Shown here in pieces: positions 43,955-54,460 of a DNA stretch of 64,000 nucleotides; positions within the stretch are counted from its first letter, which is position 1; each line of letters opens with the position of its first letter. The notes under the pieces were generated by a model. It was not told the origin of the DNA and did not search any database. It saw only the letters and a list, made by a program, of their open reading frames with translations. The stretch spans positions 1 to 64,000 of the forward strand of contig NZ_RQIT01000003.1 in assembly GCF_003837805.1 (NCBI RefSeq), given 5' to 3'. Made by a program: the position numbers and the translations under genes. Origin of the DNA: Bradyrhizobium sp. RP6. GTDB lineage: Bacteria > Pseudomonadota > Alphaproteobacteria > Rhizobiales > Xanthobacteraceae.

Positions 43955-45613
43955 TCACCGCGAGTACCCATAAACTGCGACCGCCTTCTCGACGGACACG
44001 AGGCCGCTTTCGACGTCGTCATTGACTGCCGCGCGCCCGCGCTGGGCGGGATCGCCGATGCCGGCGCCGCCCGGTGTCAGCACCACCAACCGGTCGTCCG
44101 GCGGCACCTGCTGAAAGCCTTTCCCTCGCAGCTTCTTTCCGGACTTGAGGCCGACATAGCCGGCCTCGCCGTCCCGGCCGCCGTCGCGTCCACGCGGCGG
44201 ATGATCGATGCGGTCGAACGCCGCGAGAATGTCGAACGGCGCATCGACGCCGCTGCCGACCTCGATGATCTGGCCGAGACCGCCGCGGGTGCGCCCTGCC
44301 CCGCCCGAATCCGGACGCAGCTCCTTGCGCCAGAAGATCAAAGGCGTCTGCGTCTCCGCGATCTCGACCGGCGTGCCGCGCACACCGCTTGGGTAAGCGG
44401 TCGCCGACAGCCCGTCCTTGCCGAAGCGCGCGCCGGTGCCGCCATTGGAGGTCACCGCCATGGAGAACCCGTAATTGCCGCCGACGCCGCTTCGCGTCTG
44501 GCCGCGCACGTTGAGATTCCACAGGCAGGAGGTGCCTTCCGCAGGCACGCGCTCGGGAATGATCTGGCGCAGGCAGCCGAACACGACGTCGGGCAGCATC
44601 TGGCCGATGATGTGGCGCGAGGCGACCGGCGCCGGCTTCGGCGCATTGAGGATCGCGCCAGGGGGAGCCGACACCGTCAGCGGCGACAGCGAGCCGGCGT
44701 TGTTCGGGATCTGCGAGGCGACGACGCAGCCGAGGCCGAACACGGTATAGGCGGTGGTGTAGGACAAAGGCACGTTGATGCCGAACTTCGAGGCGGCGGA
44801 GGTGCCGTCGAAATCCACGTGGATGCCTTCGTCCGAGATCGTCAGGGTCGCAGCCAGCGTCACCGGCGCGTCATAGCCGTCGACCACCATGGTATTGCGC
44901 CAACTGCCCTTCGGCAGCTTGGCGATCTCGGCGAGCACGGCATCGCGCGAACGGTCGCAGATGTAGTCGCCGAGCTCGTCGAGCGAATCGATGCCGAACT
45001 CCGTCATCATCTCGATCAGGCGCTCGCAACCGACGTCGTTGCAGCCGGCGAGTGAATAGGTGTCACCTTCGGTGTCGATCGGCAGCCGCGTGTTGGTCCG
45101 GATCATCGCCATCAGCGTCTCGTTGACGACGCCCTGGTCGATCAGCTTCAGCATGGGGATGTAGAGCCCCTCCATGAATACGTCGGTGGCATCGGGCCCG
45201 AAGCCGATGCCGCCGATGTCCATGAGATGGCTGGTGCAGGAGAACAGCGCCACCGGCTTGCCGTCCTTGAAGCAGGGCGTGGTGACGACGAAGTCGTTGA
45301 GATGGCCCGTGCCCATCCAGGGGTCGTTGGTGATGTAGGCGTCGCCTTCCTTCATCGTCTCGATCGGGAAGTGGTCAATGAAATGCTTGACCGATTCCGC
45401 CATCGAGTTGACGTGGCCAGGCGTGCCGGTCACTGCCTGCGCCAGCATGCGTCCCTTGAGGTCGAACACGCCGGCAGAGAGGTCGCCGCATTCGCGCACG
45501 ATCGGGCTGAACGCGGTGCGCAGCAGCACCTGCGCCTGCTCCTCGACCACGGCGATCAGCCGGTGCCACATGATCTGGAGGTCGATCAGGCTCGCGCCAT
45601 TTGCCTTGCTCAT
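43955..45613 (-). CDS. Hydantoinase B/oxoprolinase family subunit
   Basis: 552-residue beta subunit, of HyuB/OplahB type. It has LIDLQIMWHRLIAVVEEQAQVLLRTAFSPIVRECGDLSAG near the N-terminus, GTPGHVNSMAES near 82, DPWMGTGHLNDFVVTTPCF near 112 and ARFGKDGLSATAYPSGVRGTPVE near 400. With the A subunit it hydrolyses hydantoin- or 5-oxoproline-like lactams using ATP. It starts two bases after the A subunit stop, so the two are coupled. The substrate is undetermined. Confidence 0.92.
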   Translation of the reverse strand: MSKANGASLIDLQIMWHRLIAVVEEQAQVLLRTAFSPIVRECGDLSAGVFDLKGRMLAQAVTGTPGHVNSMAESVKHFIDHFPIETMKEGDAYITNDPWMGTGHLNDFVVTTPCFKDGKPVALFSCTSHLMDIGGIGFGPDATDVFMEGLYIPMLKLIDQGVVNETLMAMIRTNTRLPIDTEGDTYSLAGCNDVGCERLIEMMTEFGIDSLDELGDYICDRSRDAVLAEIAKLPKGSWRNTMVVDGYDAPVTLAATLTISDEGIHVDFDGTSAASKFGINVPLSYTTAYTVFGLGCVVASQIPNNAGSLSPLTVSAPPGAILNAPKPAPVASRHIIGQMLPDVVFGCLRQIIPERVPAEGTSCLWNLNVRGQTRSGVGGNYGFSMAVTSNGGTGARFGKDGLSATAYPSGVRGTPVEIAETQTPLIFWRKELRPDSGGAGRTRGGLGQIIEVGSGVDAPFDILAAFDRIDHPPRGRDGGRDGEAGYVGLKSGKKLRGKGFQQVPPDDRLVVLTPGGAGIGDPAQRGRAAVNDDVESGLVSVEKAVAVYGYSR

Positions 45614-45615
45614 GA

Positions 45616-47700
45616 TCAGGCCGCCTTCCGTTCCATGACGATGCTGCCGGCACCGTCGATGTGGGCATCAAAATTGTTGGAGACGAAGGTCGAGGTCTCG
45701 TCCTCCGCGATTACGGCAGGGCCGGCAATGGTGGCCCCCGGCGCCATGTCCTCGCGGCGATAGAGCGGGATTTCGATCACCTCGCCGGCGCGGCCGTCGA
45801 AGAATTTGCGGCTGCCGACGGCCTTTCCGGCCGGCTTGCGCGCAACAGAAGCGACGGCGGGCGGATTTCGCGCCTCGGTGGTGGCGAGCACCGACCAGCT
45901 CAGCACCTCGATCGCAGCGCCGGGAATCGGACGCTCGAACATGGCTGAATAGTCCGCCTCGAACTTCTGGCGCAGCGAGGCGAGATCGGCCGTCGTCAGC
46001 TGACGGTTCGGCAGTTCGACCGAGATCTCATGGCCCTGCCCGACATAGCGCATGAAGGCGGCACGGCGCTCCCGCACCGGCGCACCGGCTGCACCCGGCT
46101 CCACCAATGCGCGCGCTTCGGTCACCATCTCCTGCAAGAGACCGGAGACGGCCTCGGTGTCAAAATCATCGAGCCGGACATGACGGCTGCGCACCAGCTC
46201 ATAGGCGATGGGCGCCGCCAGGAAGCCCACGGCCGAGCCGACACCGGCATTCGATGGTACGATCACGCGGGAGACGCCGATCTTCTCGGCGACGCGGGCC
46301 GCATGCAGCGGCGCGGCGCCGCCGAAGGCGATCAGCGTGTGCTGGCCGATAATCTCCCCGCGCTCGACCGCATGCACGCGCGCCGCGCTCGCCATGTTCT
46401 CGCAGACGACTTCGTGGACAGCATAGGCCGCGGTTTCCGCGGACAGGCCAAGCGGCTCGCCGACGTCCCGAAGCAGCGCCTGCTTCGAAAGCTCCGGATC
46501 GAGCTTGATCGTGCCGGCCGCAAACGCATCGGGATCAATCACGCCAAGCGCGACGTCCGCATCCGTCACCGCCGGGCGCTGACCGCCGCGGCCGTAGCAG
46601 GCGGGTCCCGGCTCCGAGGAGGCGCTCTCGGGACCGACGGTGACGCGCTTCATCGCGTCGACATGCGCGATCGAGCCGCCACCGGCGCCGATCTCGACCA
46701 TCTCGATGACGGGAATGCGCACCGGGAGGCCGGAACCCTTGAGGAAGCGCGCCGCGCGATCGACCTCGAACACGCGCGAGGTCTCGGGCTGGTACTTTTC
46801 GATCAGGCAGATCTTTGCGGTGGTGCCGCCCATGTCGAAGGAGAGCACCTTGCTCTCACCAAGACGAGCCGCGATCTGGGCCGCGAAGATGGCGCCGCCG
46901 GCAGGACCGGATTCGACGAGACGCACCGGAAAGCGTCGGGCAGTCTCGATCGAGGTCACGCCGCCGCCGGAGGTCACGAGATAAATGGCGCCGCGAAACT
47001 GCTCGACCTGCAGGGCATCGGCCATGCGGGCGAGATAGCCATCGATCAGCGGCTGCACATAGGCGTTGGCGACCGCTGTGGATGTGCGCTCATATTCCCG
47101 GATCTCGGGACACACTGCCGACGATACAGTCACGGAGATGCCGTGCATTTCATCACTGATGATCGCGGCCGCGCGGCGCTCATGCTCGGGATTGGCATAA
47201 GAGTGCAAAAACGCGATCGCGACGCTCTCGACCTTCAGCTCACGCAATCTCGGCGCGAGTGCGCGCACCGCCGCTTCGTCGAGCGGGAGACGAACGGCGC
47301 CATGCGCGTCAATGCGCTCGGGCACGGTGAAGCGCAGGCTGCGCGGCGCCAGCGGCTTCGGCTTGTCGATGCTGAGATCATATTGGTCGTAGCGGCTTTC
47401 GGTGCCGATATCGAGCACGTCGCGGAAGCCCTCGGTCGCGATCAGCGCGGTCTTGGCCCCGCGACGCTCGATGATGGCATTGGTCGCGAGCGTCGTGCCG
47501 TGAATGAAGACGTCGATGTCGCTGATATGCGCACGTGCATCGGCCAGAATGAGGCGCATGCCGTCCAGCACGGCCTGCTCGGGGCGCTGCGGCGTAGTCA
47601 GCACCTTGCGGGTTTTGCGATCTTGCCCCACGTCCAGCACGATGTCGGTGAACGTGCCACCGATATCAACGGCAAGCCGCACCTCGGCTCCCTCAAGCAT
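45616..47700 (-). CDS. Hydantoinase A/oxoprolinase family subunit
   Basis: 694-residue alpha subunit of the ASKHA ATPase fold. It has the phosphate-1 motif VDIGGTFTDIVLDV at residues 11-24, TTLATNAIIERRGAKTALIATEGF near 70, the second phosphate motif SFDMGGTTAKICLIEK near 285, and the tail ETSTFVSNNFDAHIDGAGSIV. With the B subunit it forms an ATP-dependent lactam hydrolase. It is the first gene of the operon running into the B subunit and the TRAP set. GGAG-like sequence precedes the ATG weakly. Confidence 0.92.
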   Translation of the reverse strand: MLEGAEVRLAVDIGGTFTDIVLDVGQDRKTRKVLTTPQRPEQAVLDGMRLILADARAHISDIDVFIHGTTLATNAIIERRGAKTALIATEGFRDVLDIGTESRYDQYDLSIDKPKPLAPRSLRFTVPERIDAHGAVRLPLDEAAVRALAPRLRELKVESVAIAFLHSYANPEHERRAAAIISDEMHGISVTVSSAVCPEIREYERTSTAVANAYVQPLIDGYLARMADALQVEQFRGAIYLVTSGGGVTSIETARRFPVRLVESGPAGGAIFAAQIAARLGESKVLSFDMGGTTAKICLIEKYQPETSRVFEVDRAARFLKGSGLPVRIPVIEMVEIGAGGGSIAHVDAMKRVTVGPESASSEPGPACYGRGGQRPAVTDADVALGVIDPDAFAAGTIKLDPELSKQALLRDVGEPLGLSAETAAYAVHEVVCENMASAARVHAVERGEIIGQHTLIAFGGAAPLHAARVAEKIGVSRVIVPSNAGVGSAVGFLAAPIAYELVRSRHVRLDDFDTEAVSGLLQEMVTEARALVEPGAAGAPVRERRAAFMRYVGQGHEISVELPNRQLTTADLASLRQKFEADYSAMFERPIPGAAIEVLSWSVLATTEARNPPAVASVARKPAGKAVGSRKFFDGRAGEVIEIPLYRREDMAPGATIAGPAVIAEDETSTFVSNNFDAHIDGAGSIVMERKAA

Positions 47701-47840
47701 TCCAAATTCTCCGTGCTGATCGTCAAGATTGGGGTCAAAAGCGCAGCAATTTCCATGCCATGGCGACCAGGAGAATGCCGCTCCCGGCTATTCTGCTTGG
47801 CACCTATGCAATAGGCAAGGCGCGTTCGCCGCCTGTACGA

Positions 47841-48647
47841 TCAGAGCAGGAATGCAAGCGCTGTCTCGCAGCGCTCCTCGATCTTGAGCGTCAGAAGATC
47901 GTCGGCACGGGTACGGCCAAAGTTGACCGCCGCAATCGGAATATTGCGGCGCGCGGCGGCCTGGACGAAGCGGAAGCCGGAATAGACCATCAGCGAGGAG
48001 CCCACGATCAGCATGGCGTCGGCTTGCGTCAGATGATCCTGCGCGGTGGCGACGATGTCGCGGGGGACGTTCTCGCCGAAGAACACGACGTCAGGCTTGA
48101 GGACGCCGCCGCAGGCTTCGCATGGCGGCACTTCGAAGGAGGAAAAATCCTCGTGCTCCAGATCGGCGTCGCCATCAGGTGCATCCGCGGCATCGAGCGT
48201 CAGCCATGCCGCATTCGCGCGGCCAAGTTCGCGCTGAAACTCGTCGCGCGGTGTCTTGCGGTCGCAGCCCATGCAGCGGACAAGATCGAGCCGGCCGTGC
48301 AGGTCGATGACCTGCCGGTGGCCGGCCGACTGATGCAGCCGATCGACGTTCTGGGTCAGCAGCATCCCGCACCGGCCGTTCGCCTCGAGCCGGGCCAGCG
48401 CATGATGCGCATCGTTCGGCTTCGCCTGGCCGAACCGCCGCCAGCCGATCAGGCTGCGCGCCCAATAGCGCCGGCGCGTCTGCTCGTCCGATATGAAGGC
48501 CTGGAAATTGACCGGCTGGGTCCGCTTCCAGTTGCCTTGGCTGTCGCGGTAGTCGGGAATGCCTGAATTGGTGCTGCAGCCGGCGCCGGTCAGCACGAAC
48601 AGACGTTCGTGCCGGCCGACGAAATCCTGGAGCGGAGCGTTTGACAT
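47841..48647 (-). CDS. Sir2-type NAD-dependent protein deacylase
   Basis: 268-residue sirtuin. It has the NAD-binding GAGCSTNSGIPDYRD motif near residue 22, TQNVDRLHQSAG near 105, the catalytic His in DLHGR near 124, two zinc-binding Cys pairs (VRCMGCDRK and PPCEACGGVLKPDVVFFGE) and IVGSSLMVYSGFRF. This is like the class II sirtuins. The ATG at 48647 starts the conserved domain; the frame is open to 48785 without features. It ends 140 bases from hyuA and is read in the same direction as the antiporter, with a 37-base gap. Confidence 0.9.
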   Translation of the reverse strand: MSNAPLQDFVGRHERLFVLTGAGCSTNSGIPDYRDSQGNWKRTQPVNFQAFISDEQTRRRYWARSLIGWRRFGQAKPNDAHHALARLEANGRCGMLLTQNVDRLHQSAGHRQVIDLHGRLDLVRCMGCDRKTPRDEFQRELGRANAAWLTLDAADAPDGDADLEHEDFSSFEVPPCEACGGVLKPDVVFFGENVPRDIVATAQDHLTQADAMLIVGSSLMVYSGFRFVQAAARRNIPIAAVNFGRTRADDLLTLKIEERCETALAFLL

Positions 48648-48684
48648 AGTACCAGATGTAGGTCGCGAGGGCGGTTTTTCCAGA

Positions 48685-50487
48685 CTACCGTCGGCGGGAC
48701 GGGCCTCCTGCGATAGCTGACGGGTGAGATTTCTCCTGGTTTGCCGTGTGGGCGGCTTGCTGCAGCATCCGCCGAAACTCGTCACGCTTTTCGTGCACCG
48801 AGGCTATCGCATGCCCGACCTCGACTCCGAGGCCGACCAGCGCGGCTTCTGAAAGCTGCAGGCTCGCCTCGATGGTTTCCGGCACCGCGTCGGTGGCGCC
48901 GATTGCATAGAGGTGACGGGCATGATCAGCGTCGCGCGCACGTGAGACGATCAACACATCCGGCCGCACCGAACGGATCCGCTCGACGACGGCATCGATC
49001 GCCGTTCGCGACTGAATCGTAATGATCACGCCGGTCGTCTGCATCAGGCCGCAAGCTTCGAGAAAGCCCGGTTCTGTCACGTCGCCAAAGAAGACCTTAT
49101 GGCCGCCGCGGCGGTCGCGCGCCACGGCGATCGGATCGTGATCGACCGCGATGTAGTCCACGCCATGTGTGGTAAGCAGCGAGCAGACCACTTTTCCAAC
49201 GCGGCCATAGCCGACCACGATGGCCTGCGTTCGGCCACTGGGCGGCCGAACCGCGAGTTCCGGATCTGGCGGGCGCTCGCTATCCAGCTCCGCGGCCAAT
49301 CGTCGTCCGACCATGCCAAGAAGCGGCGTCAATGCCATCGTCACGGCGGTGATGGCGACGACAAAGCTCGACACGCGAGGCTCGATCAGGCCGCCGGCCG
49401 ACGCCATTCCGATGCTGACGAAGGCAAATTCCCCGACGGGACCCAGCAGGAAGCCGATCTCGATCGCCGCCGGCCATGAGAGCCTGAAGAGGCGCCCCAG
49501 AATGATGAGCACGATCGCCTTGCCGACGAGAATGCCGACAACGGCAGCCAGCAGCCAACCGGGCTCGCGCATGAACACGCGGAAGTCGATGGCCATGCCG
49601 ACGGTGAAAAAGAAGATGCCGAGCAGCAGGCCCTTGAACGGCTCGACGGTGGCCTCGATGGCTTTGCCATACTCCGTTTCCGCCAGCATCAGCCCTGCAA
49701 CGAACGCCCCGAGCGCCATCGACAGGCCGGCCTGGTGTGCGGCAAGCCCTGCGCCGACGATGACGAACAGGGTCGCCGCGACAAACAACTCCGTCGAATG
49801 GGTGCCCGCAACCATCTGGAAGAGCGGACGCATCAGCAGCCGTCCGATCAGAATGAGAAAAACGACCGCCACGACCGCCTTCAGGATCGCACTGGAGATG
49901 TGCGTCACGACCGAACCAGCGCTACCTGCACCGAGGACCGAAACGAAGACGAGAATGGGGACCACGGCGAGGTCCTGGGCCAGCAGCACCGAGAAGCTGG
50001 CGCGCCCGGCTGTGGTCGCAAGCCGTCTCTCGGCGGAGAGAATCTCGAGCACGATGGCCGTCGAGGACAGCGCAAGGCTCGCGCCAATGATAACGGCGGT
50101 ATCGGAGTCTTGCCCGAATAGAAGCGCCACGCCGAATATCAAGGCGGACGTTGCCACCACCTGCAGGCCGCCAAGCCCGAACACCAGCCGTCGCATCGTG
50201 ACGAGCCGCCTGAAAGACAGCTCGAGCCCGATCAGAAATAGCAGAAAGACGATGCCAAGATTGGCGATACCCTCGACGTTCTGCGCATCCGTCACCGTAA
50301 ACCAGTACAGGAACGGGATTTCTCGAACCACCGAGCCGAGCCCGAGCGGACCGAGAATGGCGCCGGCACCGAGATAGCCCAGCACCGGATTGATACCCCA
50401 GTGGCGGACGATCGGCACCACGACGCCGGCAGTGCCGAGGACCACCAGCGCGTCACTGTAGGCATTGATGTTGATGGTTGTGGTCAC
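48685..50487 (-). CDS. K+/H+ antiporter, KefB/CPA2 family
   Basis: About 600 residues. The CPA2 membrane domain has about twelve segments (VPIVRHWGINPVLGYLGAGAILGPLGL, LFLIGLELSFRRL, FSVLLAQDLAVVPILVF, SMALGAFVAGLMLAETEYG). It is followed by a TrkA-N/RCK domain with VVGYGRVGKVVCSLLTTHG near 430 that binds NAD(H) or NADP(H). The C-terminal segment is helical. The GTG start at 50487 is chosen because it begins the membrane domain; an upstream in-frame start at 50565 is possible and neither has a strong ribosome-binding site. Confidence 0.88.
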   Translation of the reverse strand: MTTTININAYSDALVVLGTAGVVVPIVRHWGINPVLGYLGAGAILGPLGLGSVVREIPFLYWFTVTDAQNVEGIANLGIVFLLFLIGLELSFRRLVTMRRLVFGLGGLQVVATSALIFGVALLFGQDSDTAVIIGASLALSSTAIVLEILSAERRLATTAGRASFSVLLAQDLAVVPILVFVSVLGAGSAGSVVTHISSAILKAVVAVVFLILIGRLLMRPLFQMVAGTHSTELFVAATLFVIVGAGLAAHQAGLSMALGAFVAGLMLAETEYGKAIEATVEPFKGLLLGIFFFTVGMAIDFRVFMREPGWLLAAVVGILVGKAIVLIILGRLFRLSWPAAIEIGFLLGPVGEFAFVSIGMASAGGLIEPRVSSFVVAITAVTMALTPLLGMVGRRLAAELDSERPPDPELAVRPPSGRTQAIVVGYGRVGKVVCSLLTTHGVDYIAVDHDPIAVARDRRGGHKVFFGDVTEPGFLEACGLMQTTGVIITIQSRTAIDAVVERIRSVRPDVLIVSRARDADHARHLYAIGATDAVPETIEASLQLSEAALVGLGVEVGHAIASVHEKRDEFRRMLQQAAHTANQEKSHPSAIAGGPSRRR

Positions 50488-50619
50488 GAGCCCGTCACGT
50501 GTCGGCGCTTGCCAATAGCGGCCGCGGCGCCCGTGGTCGATAGCACACGGCGCCGCAGCCCCCAACCCGCCTTGGTTTCTCCGTGCGGGCAGTGGCGGCC
50601 GCCGATGCGGATGGGACGT

Positions 50620-51456
50620 TCAGCTGGCCCAATTCTCCCGGAATTCAGGGAACAGCGTCAGGCCTCCGCAGGCATAGAGCGTCTGTCCAGTGATGTAGCT
50701 CGCGTCCTCCGAGGCAAGGAAGGCGAACACGGCGGCGATCTCTTCCGGCGTGCCGACGCGGCCCAGCGGAATGTGGCTGGTAACGACGCCGCGCTTTTCG
50801 GGGTCACCGGTCCAGGCCACGTTGATCGGCGTGTCGATAGCGCCTGGTCCCACCGCGTTGACGCGGATGCCCCGGCTGGCAAATTCGAGCGCCAGCGTCC
50901 GCGTCAGATTGGCCATGCCTCCCTTGCTGATCGAATAAGCGAGATAGCCGGGTTTTGGAATGATCTGGTGGACGCTCGAGCAGTTGATGATGCTGCCGCC
51001 TCCGCCGCGTGCGACGAAGTGAGCGAGCGCCTTCTGCGCGCAGAGCACGGCACCGTTGAGATTGACGTCGATGATCCGGCGATAGGTTTCGACGTCGAGG
51101 GCCTCGCTCGGCGATTCCTTTTGGAAGCCGGCATTGTTGACAAGGCAATCGAGACGTTTCCAGCGGGAAAAGATCGCCTCGAACATCGCAGCAATGTCCT
51201 GCTCATCGCCGACATTGGCCTTGACGATGCAATGATCGGGCTCGCCGTGGCCGCGCGAGCGCGAAGCTGCCCGAGCGAGCGCGAGCGTCTCCTCGGCCCG
51301 CTCCACGTTCTCGAAATAGTTGATGGCGACGGTTGCGCCTTCCTGCGCGAGCCGGACGGCGACGGCGCGGCCGATGCCTTGCGAGGCACCGGTCACCAGC
51401 GCGTATTGGCCGACAAGGCGCGAGGGAAACGAGGTTGAACGTTCGGTTTGCGGCAT
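50620..51456 (-). CDS. Short-chain dehydrogenase/reductase, glucose dehydrogenase-like
   Basis: 278-residue SDR. It has the Rossmann motif TGASQGIGRAVAVRLAQEGA near 20-35 and NNAG near 104 (VNNAGFQKE). Catalytic residues are Ser in INCSSVHQI near 155 and Tyr-Lys in AYSISKGG near 170, with PGAIDTPIN near 200. GGAGAGAA precedes the ATG. It stands alone: 54 bases separate it from the antiporter and 71 from the NCS2 permease on the same strand, so it may or may not be in an operon with them. Substrate unknown; could be glucose 1-dehydrogenase or 3-oxoacyl reductase-like. Confidence 0.9.
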   Translation of the reverse strand: MPQTERSTSFPSRLVGQYALVTGASQGIGRAVAVRLAQEGATVAINYFENVERAEETLALARAASRSRGHGEPDHCIVKANVGDEQDIAAMFEAIFSRWKRLDCLVNNAGFQKESPSEALDVETYRRIIDVNLNGAVLCAQKALAHFVARGGGGSIINCSSVHQIIPKPGYLAYSISKGGMANLTRTLALEFASRGIRVNAVGPGAIDTPINVAWTGDPEKRGVVTSHIPLGRVGTPEEIAAVFAFLASEDASYITGQTLYACGGLTLFPEFRENWAS

Positions 51457-51527
51457 GGGTTCTCTCCGGAATGCTCATCATCGGCAGAAGCGCATTTTTG
51501 TTCCATCCATCAGCGCATCGCAGGGCT

Positions 51528-52841
51528 TCATTCGGCGCGCCGCACCGCTGACGAGGTCAGGATCTGGTAAAGGATGATGGCCCCGAAGGTCGCGGTGCCG
51601 ATCCCGCCGATCGTGAACCCGCCGAACCTGAGCGTGAGGTCACCAGCGCCCGCGGTCAGCGCCACGGCGACGGTGATCAGGTTTGCAGGATTGGCAAAGT
51701 CGACCCTGTTCTCGACCCAGATTCGTCCCGCCATTGCAGCGATCAACCCGAACAGCACGATCGAGAGGCCTCCGATGACTGCCCCGGGGATCGACAGAAT
51801 CAGCGCGCCGAATTTCGGCGAGAAGCCGAGCATGATCGACACCGCCGCGGCGAAGGCAAACAGCAAGGTCGAATAGACCTTCGTCGCCGCCATGACCCCG
51901 ATGTTCTCGGCATAGGTGGTGACGCCGGTGCCGCCGCCGCAGGCCGCGACGATGGTCGCAAGACTGTCGGCGAACAGGGCACGGCCGAGATAGGCATCGA
52001 GACTGCGGCCCGTCATGGCGCCGACGGCCTTGATGTGACCGAGATTCTCGGCGACGAGAATGACCGCAACCGGCGCGATCAAGACAATCGCATCGGCATG
52101 GAAGCTCGGCGCGGTGAAGCTCGGCAGGCCGAGCCACGGCGCGGCCGAGAGTTGCGCAAAGTCGATCGGCTTGCCGAAGCCGAGGCCGTTCGCGAACAGC
52201 AAGTACAAGAGATATCCGCCGATCGCGCCGAGAATGATCGGCAGGCGGCGCCACAGGCCTGGAGCGGCAACGGCCACGACGCCGATGATCAGAACGGTCG
52301 CGAGCCCGATTCCCGTGTCGAACGCATTGGCGCTCACCGCCTTGACCGCCACGGGCGCGAGGTTGAGGCCGATCGCGGCGACCACAGCGCCGGTGACGGC
52401 CGGCGGCATCAGGCGCTCGACCCAGCCGACGCCCGACCACATCACGATCAGGGCAATCACGCCGTACAGCACCCCGGCTCCGACGATGCCGCCGAGCGCC
52501 ACCGACAGATTCGGGTTCGGCCCCTGCCCGGCATAGCCGGTGGCCGCGATGACGACGGCGATGAACGCGAAGCTCGAGCCAAGATAGCTCGGCACGCGCC
52601 CGGCGACGATGACGAAGAAGATCAGCGTGCCGATGCCGGAGAACAAGACCGCAACATTCGGATCGAACCCCATCAGCAGCGGCGCGATGATCGTCGAGCC
52701 CGACATTGCGACGCAATGCTGGAGGCCGGACACAGCAGTCTGGCCCCAGGACAGCCGCTCCTCGGGCATGATCACGCCAGAGGTCTTCAACGTCCAGCGC
52801 GGAAAATAGCCTTGCTGGTCCGAGCCCGTTGCAGTCGACAT
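51528..52841 (-). CDS. NCS2 family uracil/xanthine permease
   Basis: 437-residue nucleobase transporter, about twelve to fourteen membrane segments. It has [20 protein letters not shown] at the N-terminus, [20 protein letters not shown] near 305 (the substrate-site helix) and [20 protein letters not shown] near 355. The pattern [13 protein letters not shown] is closest to UraA/RutG-type uracil carriers. GGGGGAAA precedes the ATG. It is divergent from dctA, with a 143-base gap. Confidence 0.9.
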   Translation of the reverse strand: MSTATGSDQQGYFPRWTLKTSGVIMPEERLSWGQTAVSGLQHCVAMSGSTIIAPLLMGFDPNVAVLFSGIGTLIFFVIVAGRVPSYLGSSFAFIAVVIAATGYAGQGPNPNLSVALGGIVGAGVLYGVIALIVMWSGVGWVERLMPPAVTGAVVAAIGLNLAPVAVKAVSANAFDTGIGLATVLIIGVVAVAAPGLWRRLPIILGAIGGYLLYLLFANGLGFGKPIDFAQLSAAPWLGLPSFTAPSFHADAIVLIAPVAVILVAENLGHIKAVGAMTGRSLDAYLGRALFADSLATIVAACGGGTGVTTYAENIGVMAATKVYSTLLFAFAAAVSIMLGFSPKFGALILSIPGAVIGGLSIVLFGLIAAMAGRIWVENRVDFANPANLITVAVALTAGAGDLTLRFGGFTIGGIGTATFGAIILYQILTSSAVRRAE

Positions 52842-52984
52842 GTTTCCCCCAATTGCGGGCGCAACGACCCGATCTTCGTGCGAACAGACAAAAATGTGAT
52901 TGTCGCTTCTGCTGCGGCCATCACATGATGCAGCTCATGCAAGATTCAAATCCTGCAAGATCAATGCGTTCCGGGGCTCACTCT

Positions 52985-54313
52985 ATGACACAAGTCGCGA
53001 TCCAGCCAGCCATCCATCGCCGGCACCAGCCCTGGTACAAGATCCTCTACGTGCAGGTCTTGATCGCGATCGTACTCGGCGTGCTCATCGGCTATTTCTA
53101 TCCTGATCTCGGCAAGGCCTTGAAGCCGCTCGGCGACGGCTTCATCGCGTTGATCAAGATGATGATCGCGCCGGTGATCTTCTGCACCGTGGTGCACGGC
53201 ATCTCCTCGATGGGCGACCTCAAGCGCGTCGGCCGGGTCGGGCTGAAGTCGCTGATCTATTTCGAGACGGTCTCGACCGTCGCGCTCGCGGTCGGCCTGC
53301 TGGTCGGTGAGATTCTCCAGCCCGGGCGCGGCTTCAACATCGATCCCGCCACCATCGATCCAAAATCGGTCGCGACCTACGTCACCAAGGCCAAGGAAGA
53401 GGGCATCGTCGCCCATCTGATGGCGATCATCCCCGACAGCTATCTGGGCGCAATCGCGCGCGGCGACCTCCTGCAGGTGCTGCTGATCTCGATTCTCTCC
53501 GGCTTCGCCATCGCCTTCCTCGGCAAGGCCGGCGAGCCCATTGCGGACGCGATCGACAAGGCCGCGAAGATGTTCTTCGGCATCATCCGCATCATCGTCC
53601 GCGTCGCGCCGATCGGCGCCTTCGGGGCGATGGCGTTCACCGTCGGCGCCTACGGCCTCGGCTCGCTGCTCAACCTCGCGGCGCTGATCGGCACGTTCTA
53701 TCTCACCAGCATTCTGTTCGTACTGATCGTGCTAGGTGCGATCGCGCGGCTGGCGGGCTTCTCGATCCTGCGCTTCATCGCCTACATCAAGGACGAGCTC
53801 CTGATCGTGCTCGGCACGTCTTCCTCCGAGACGGTGCTGCCGCAGATGATCCAGAAGATGGAGCATCTCGGCGCCTCGCGCTCGGTGGTCGGCCTCGTGA
53901 TCCCGACGGGATACAGCTTCAATCTCGACGGCACCAACATCTACATGACGCTGGCGACGCTGTTCCTGGCGCAGGCGACCAACACGCATCTGACCATCTG
54001 GCAGGAGCTCGGCATCCTCGGCATCGCCATGATCACCTCGAAGGGGGCCTCGGGCGTGACCGGAGCCGGCTTCATCACGCTCGCGGCGACGCTCTCGATC
54101 GTGCCTGATATTCCGATCCAGTCGATCGCGATCCTGGTCGGCATCGACAAGTTCATGAGCGAATGCCGCGCGCTGACCAATCTGATCGGCAATGGCGTCG
54201 CCTGCGTCATCATCAGCATCTCCGAAGGCGAACTCGACCGCGACGCGCTGCACGAGACCATGGCCCACCCGCTGGAGATCGGCGAAGCGCTGGAACCGGG
54301 CGGAGGTGCGTAG
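52985..54313 (+). CDS. dctA: C4-dicarboxylate transporter DctA
   Basis: 442-residue secondary transporter (DAACS family). It brings succinate, fumarate and malate into the cell, the carbon supply of bacteroids in rhizobia. It has [19 protein letters not shown] near residue 25, the Ser-rich motif [21 protein letters not shown] near 275, [21 protein letters not shown] near 305 and the cation-site stretch [20 protein letters not shown] near 350. The ATG at 52985 begins MTQVAIQP; the frame upstream to 52829 is rejected. A terminator follows. No sigma-54 box was seen upstream. Confidence 0.95.
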   Translation: MTQVAIQPAIHRRHQPWYKILYVQVLIAIVLGVLIGYFYPDLGKALKPLGDGFIALIKMMIAPVIFCTVVHGISSMGDLKRVGRVGLKSLIYFETVSTVALAVGLLVGEILQPGRGFNIDPATIDPKSVATYVTKAKEEGIVAHLMAIIPDSYLGAIARGDLLQVLLISILSGFAIAFLGKAGEPIADAIDKAAKMFFGIIRIIVRVAPIGAFGAMAFTVGAYGLGSLLNLAALIGTFYLTSILFVLIVLGAIARLAGFSILRFIAYIKDELLIVLGTSSSETVLPQMIQKMEHLGASRSVVGLVIPTGYSFNLDGTNIYMTLATLFLAQATNTHLTIWQELGILGIAMITSKGASGVTGAGFITLAATLSIVPDIPIQSIAILVGIDKFMSECRALTNLIGNGVACVIISISEGELDRDALHETMAHPLEIGEALEPGGGA

Positions 54314-54425
54314 ATCGAAGACAGGCGCAGCCCAATTCCGATGCGGTAGTTTCCCGGAGTGGAAAATCGGCAGGATAAGCGTCACAAGAAAGCATTGGAA
54401 TCACGGACTGATACTCATCTTTTTC

Positions 54426-54459
54426 ACCCGACGCGCTGGGGGCAGGGCGTCGGGTTTTT
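54426..54459 (+). terminator. Rho-independent terminator of dctA
   Basis: 9-bp stem ACCCGACGC/GCGTCGGGT (54426-54434 with 54447-54455) and a 12-base loop, followed by TTTTTATTATT on the plus strand. It ends at the stop codon of the oppositely oriented ABC-F gene. It is about 110 bases after the dctA stop. Confidence 0.85.
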
Positions 54460-54460
54460 A

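Noticed and set aside
42698..45055. A 785-codon plus-strand frame opposite the dctP and hydantoinase genes
   Set aside because: Shadow frame crossing two genes and their gap; His/Arg-rich and without motifs.
52842..52984. Sigma-54 promoter for dctA
   Set aside because: No TGGCAC-N5-TTGC element was found in the gap, although rhizobial dctA genes are often sigma-54 dependent.
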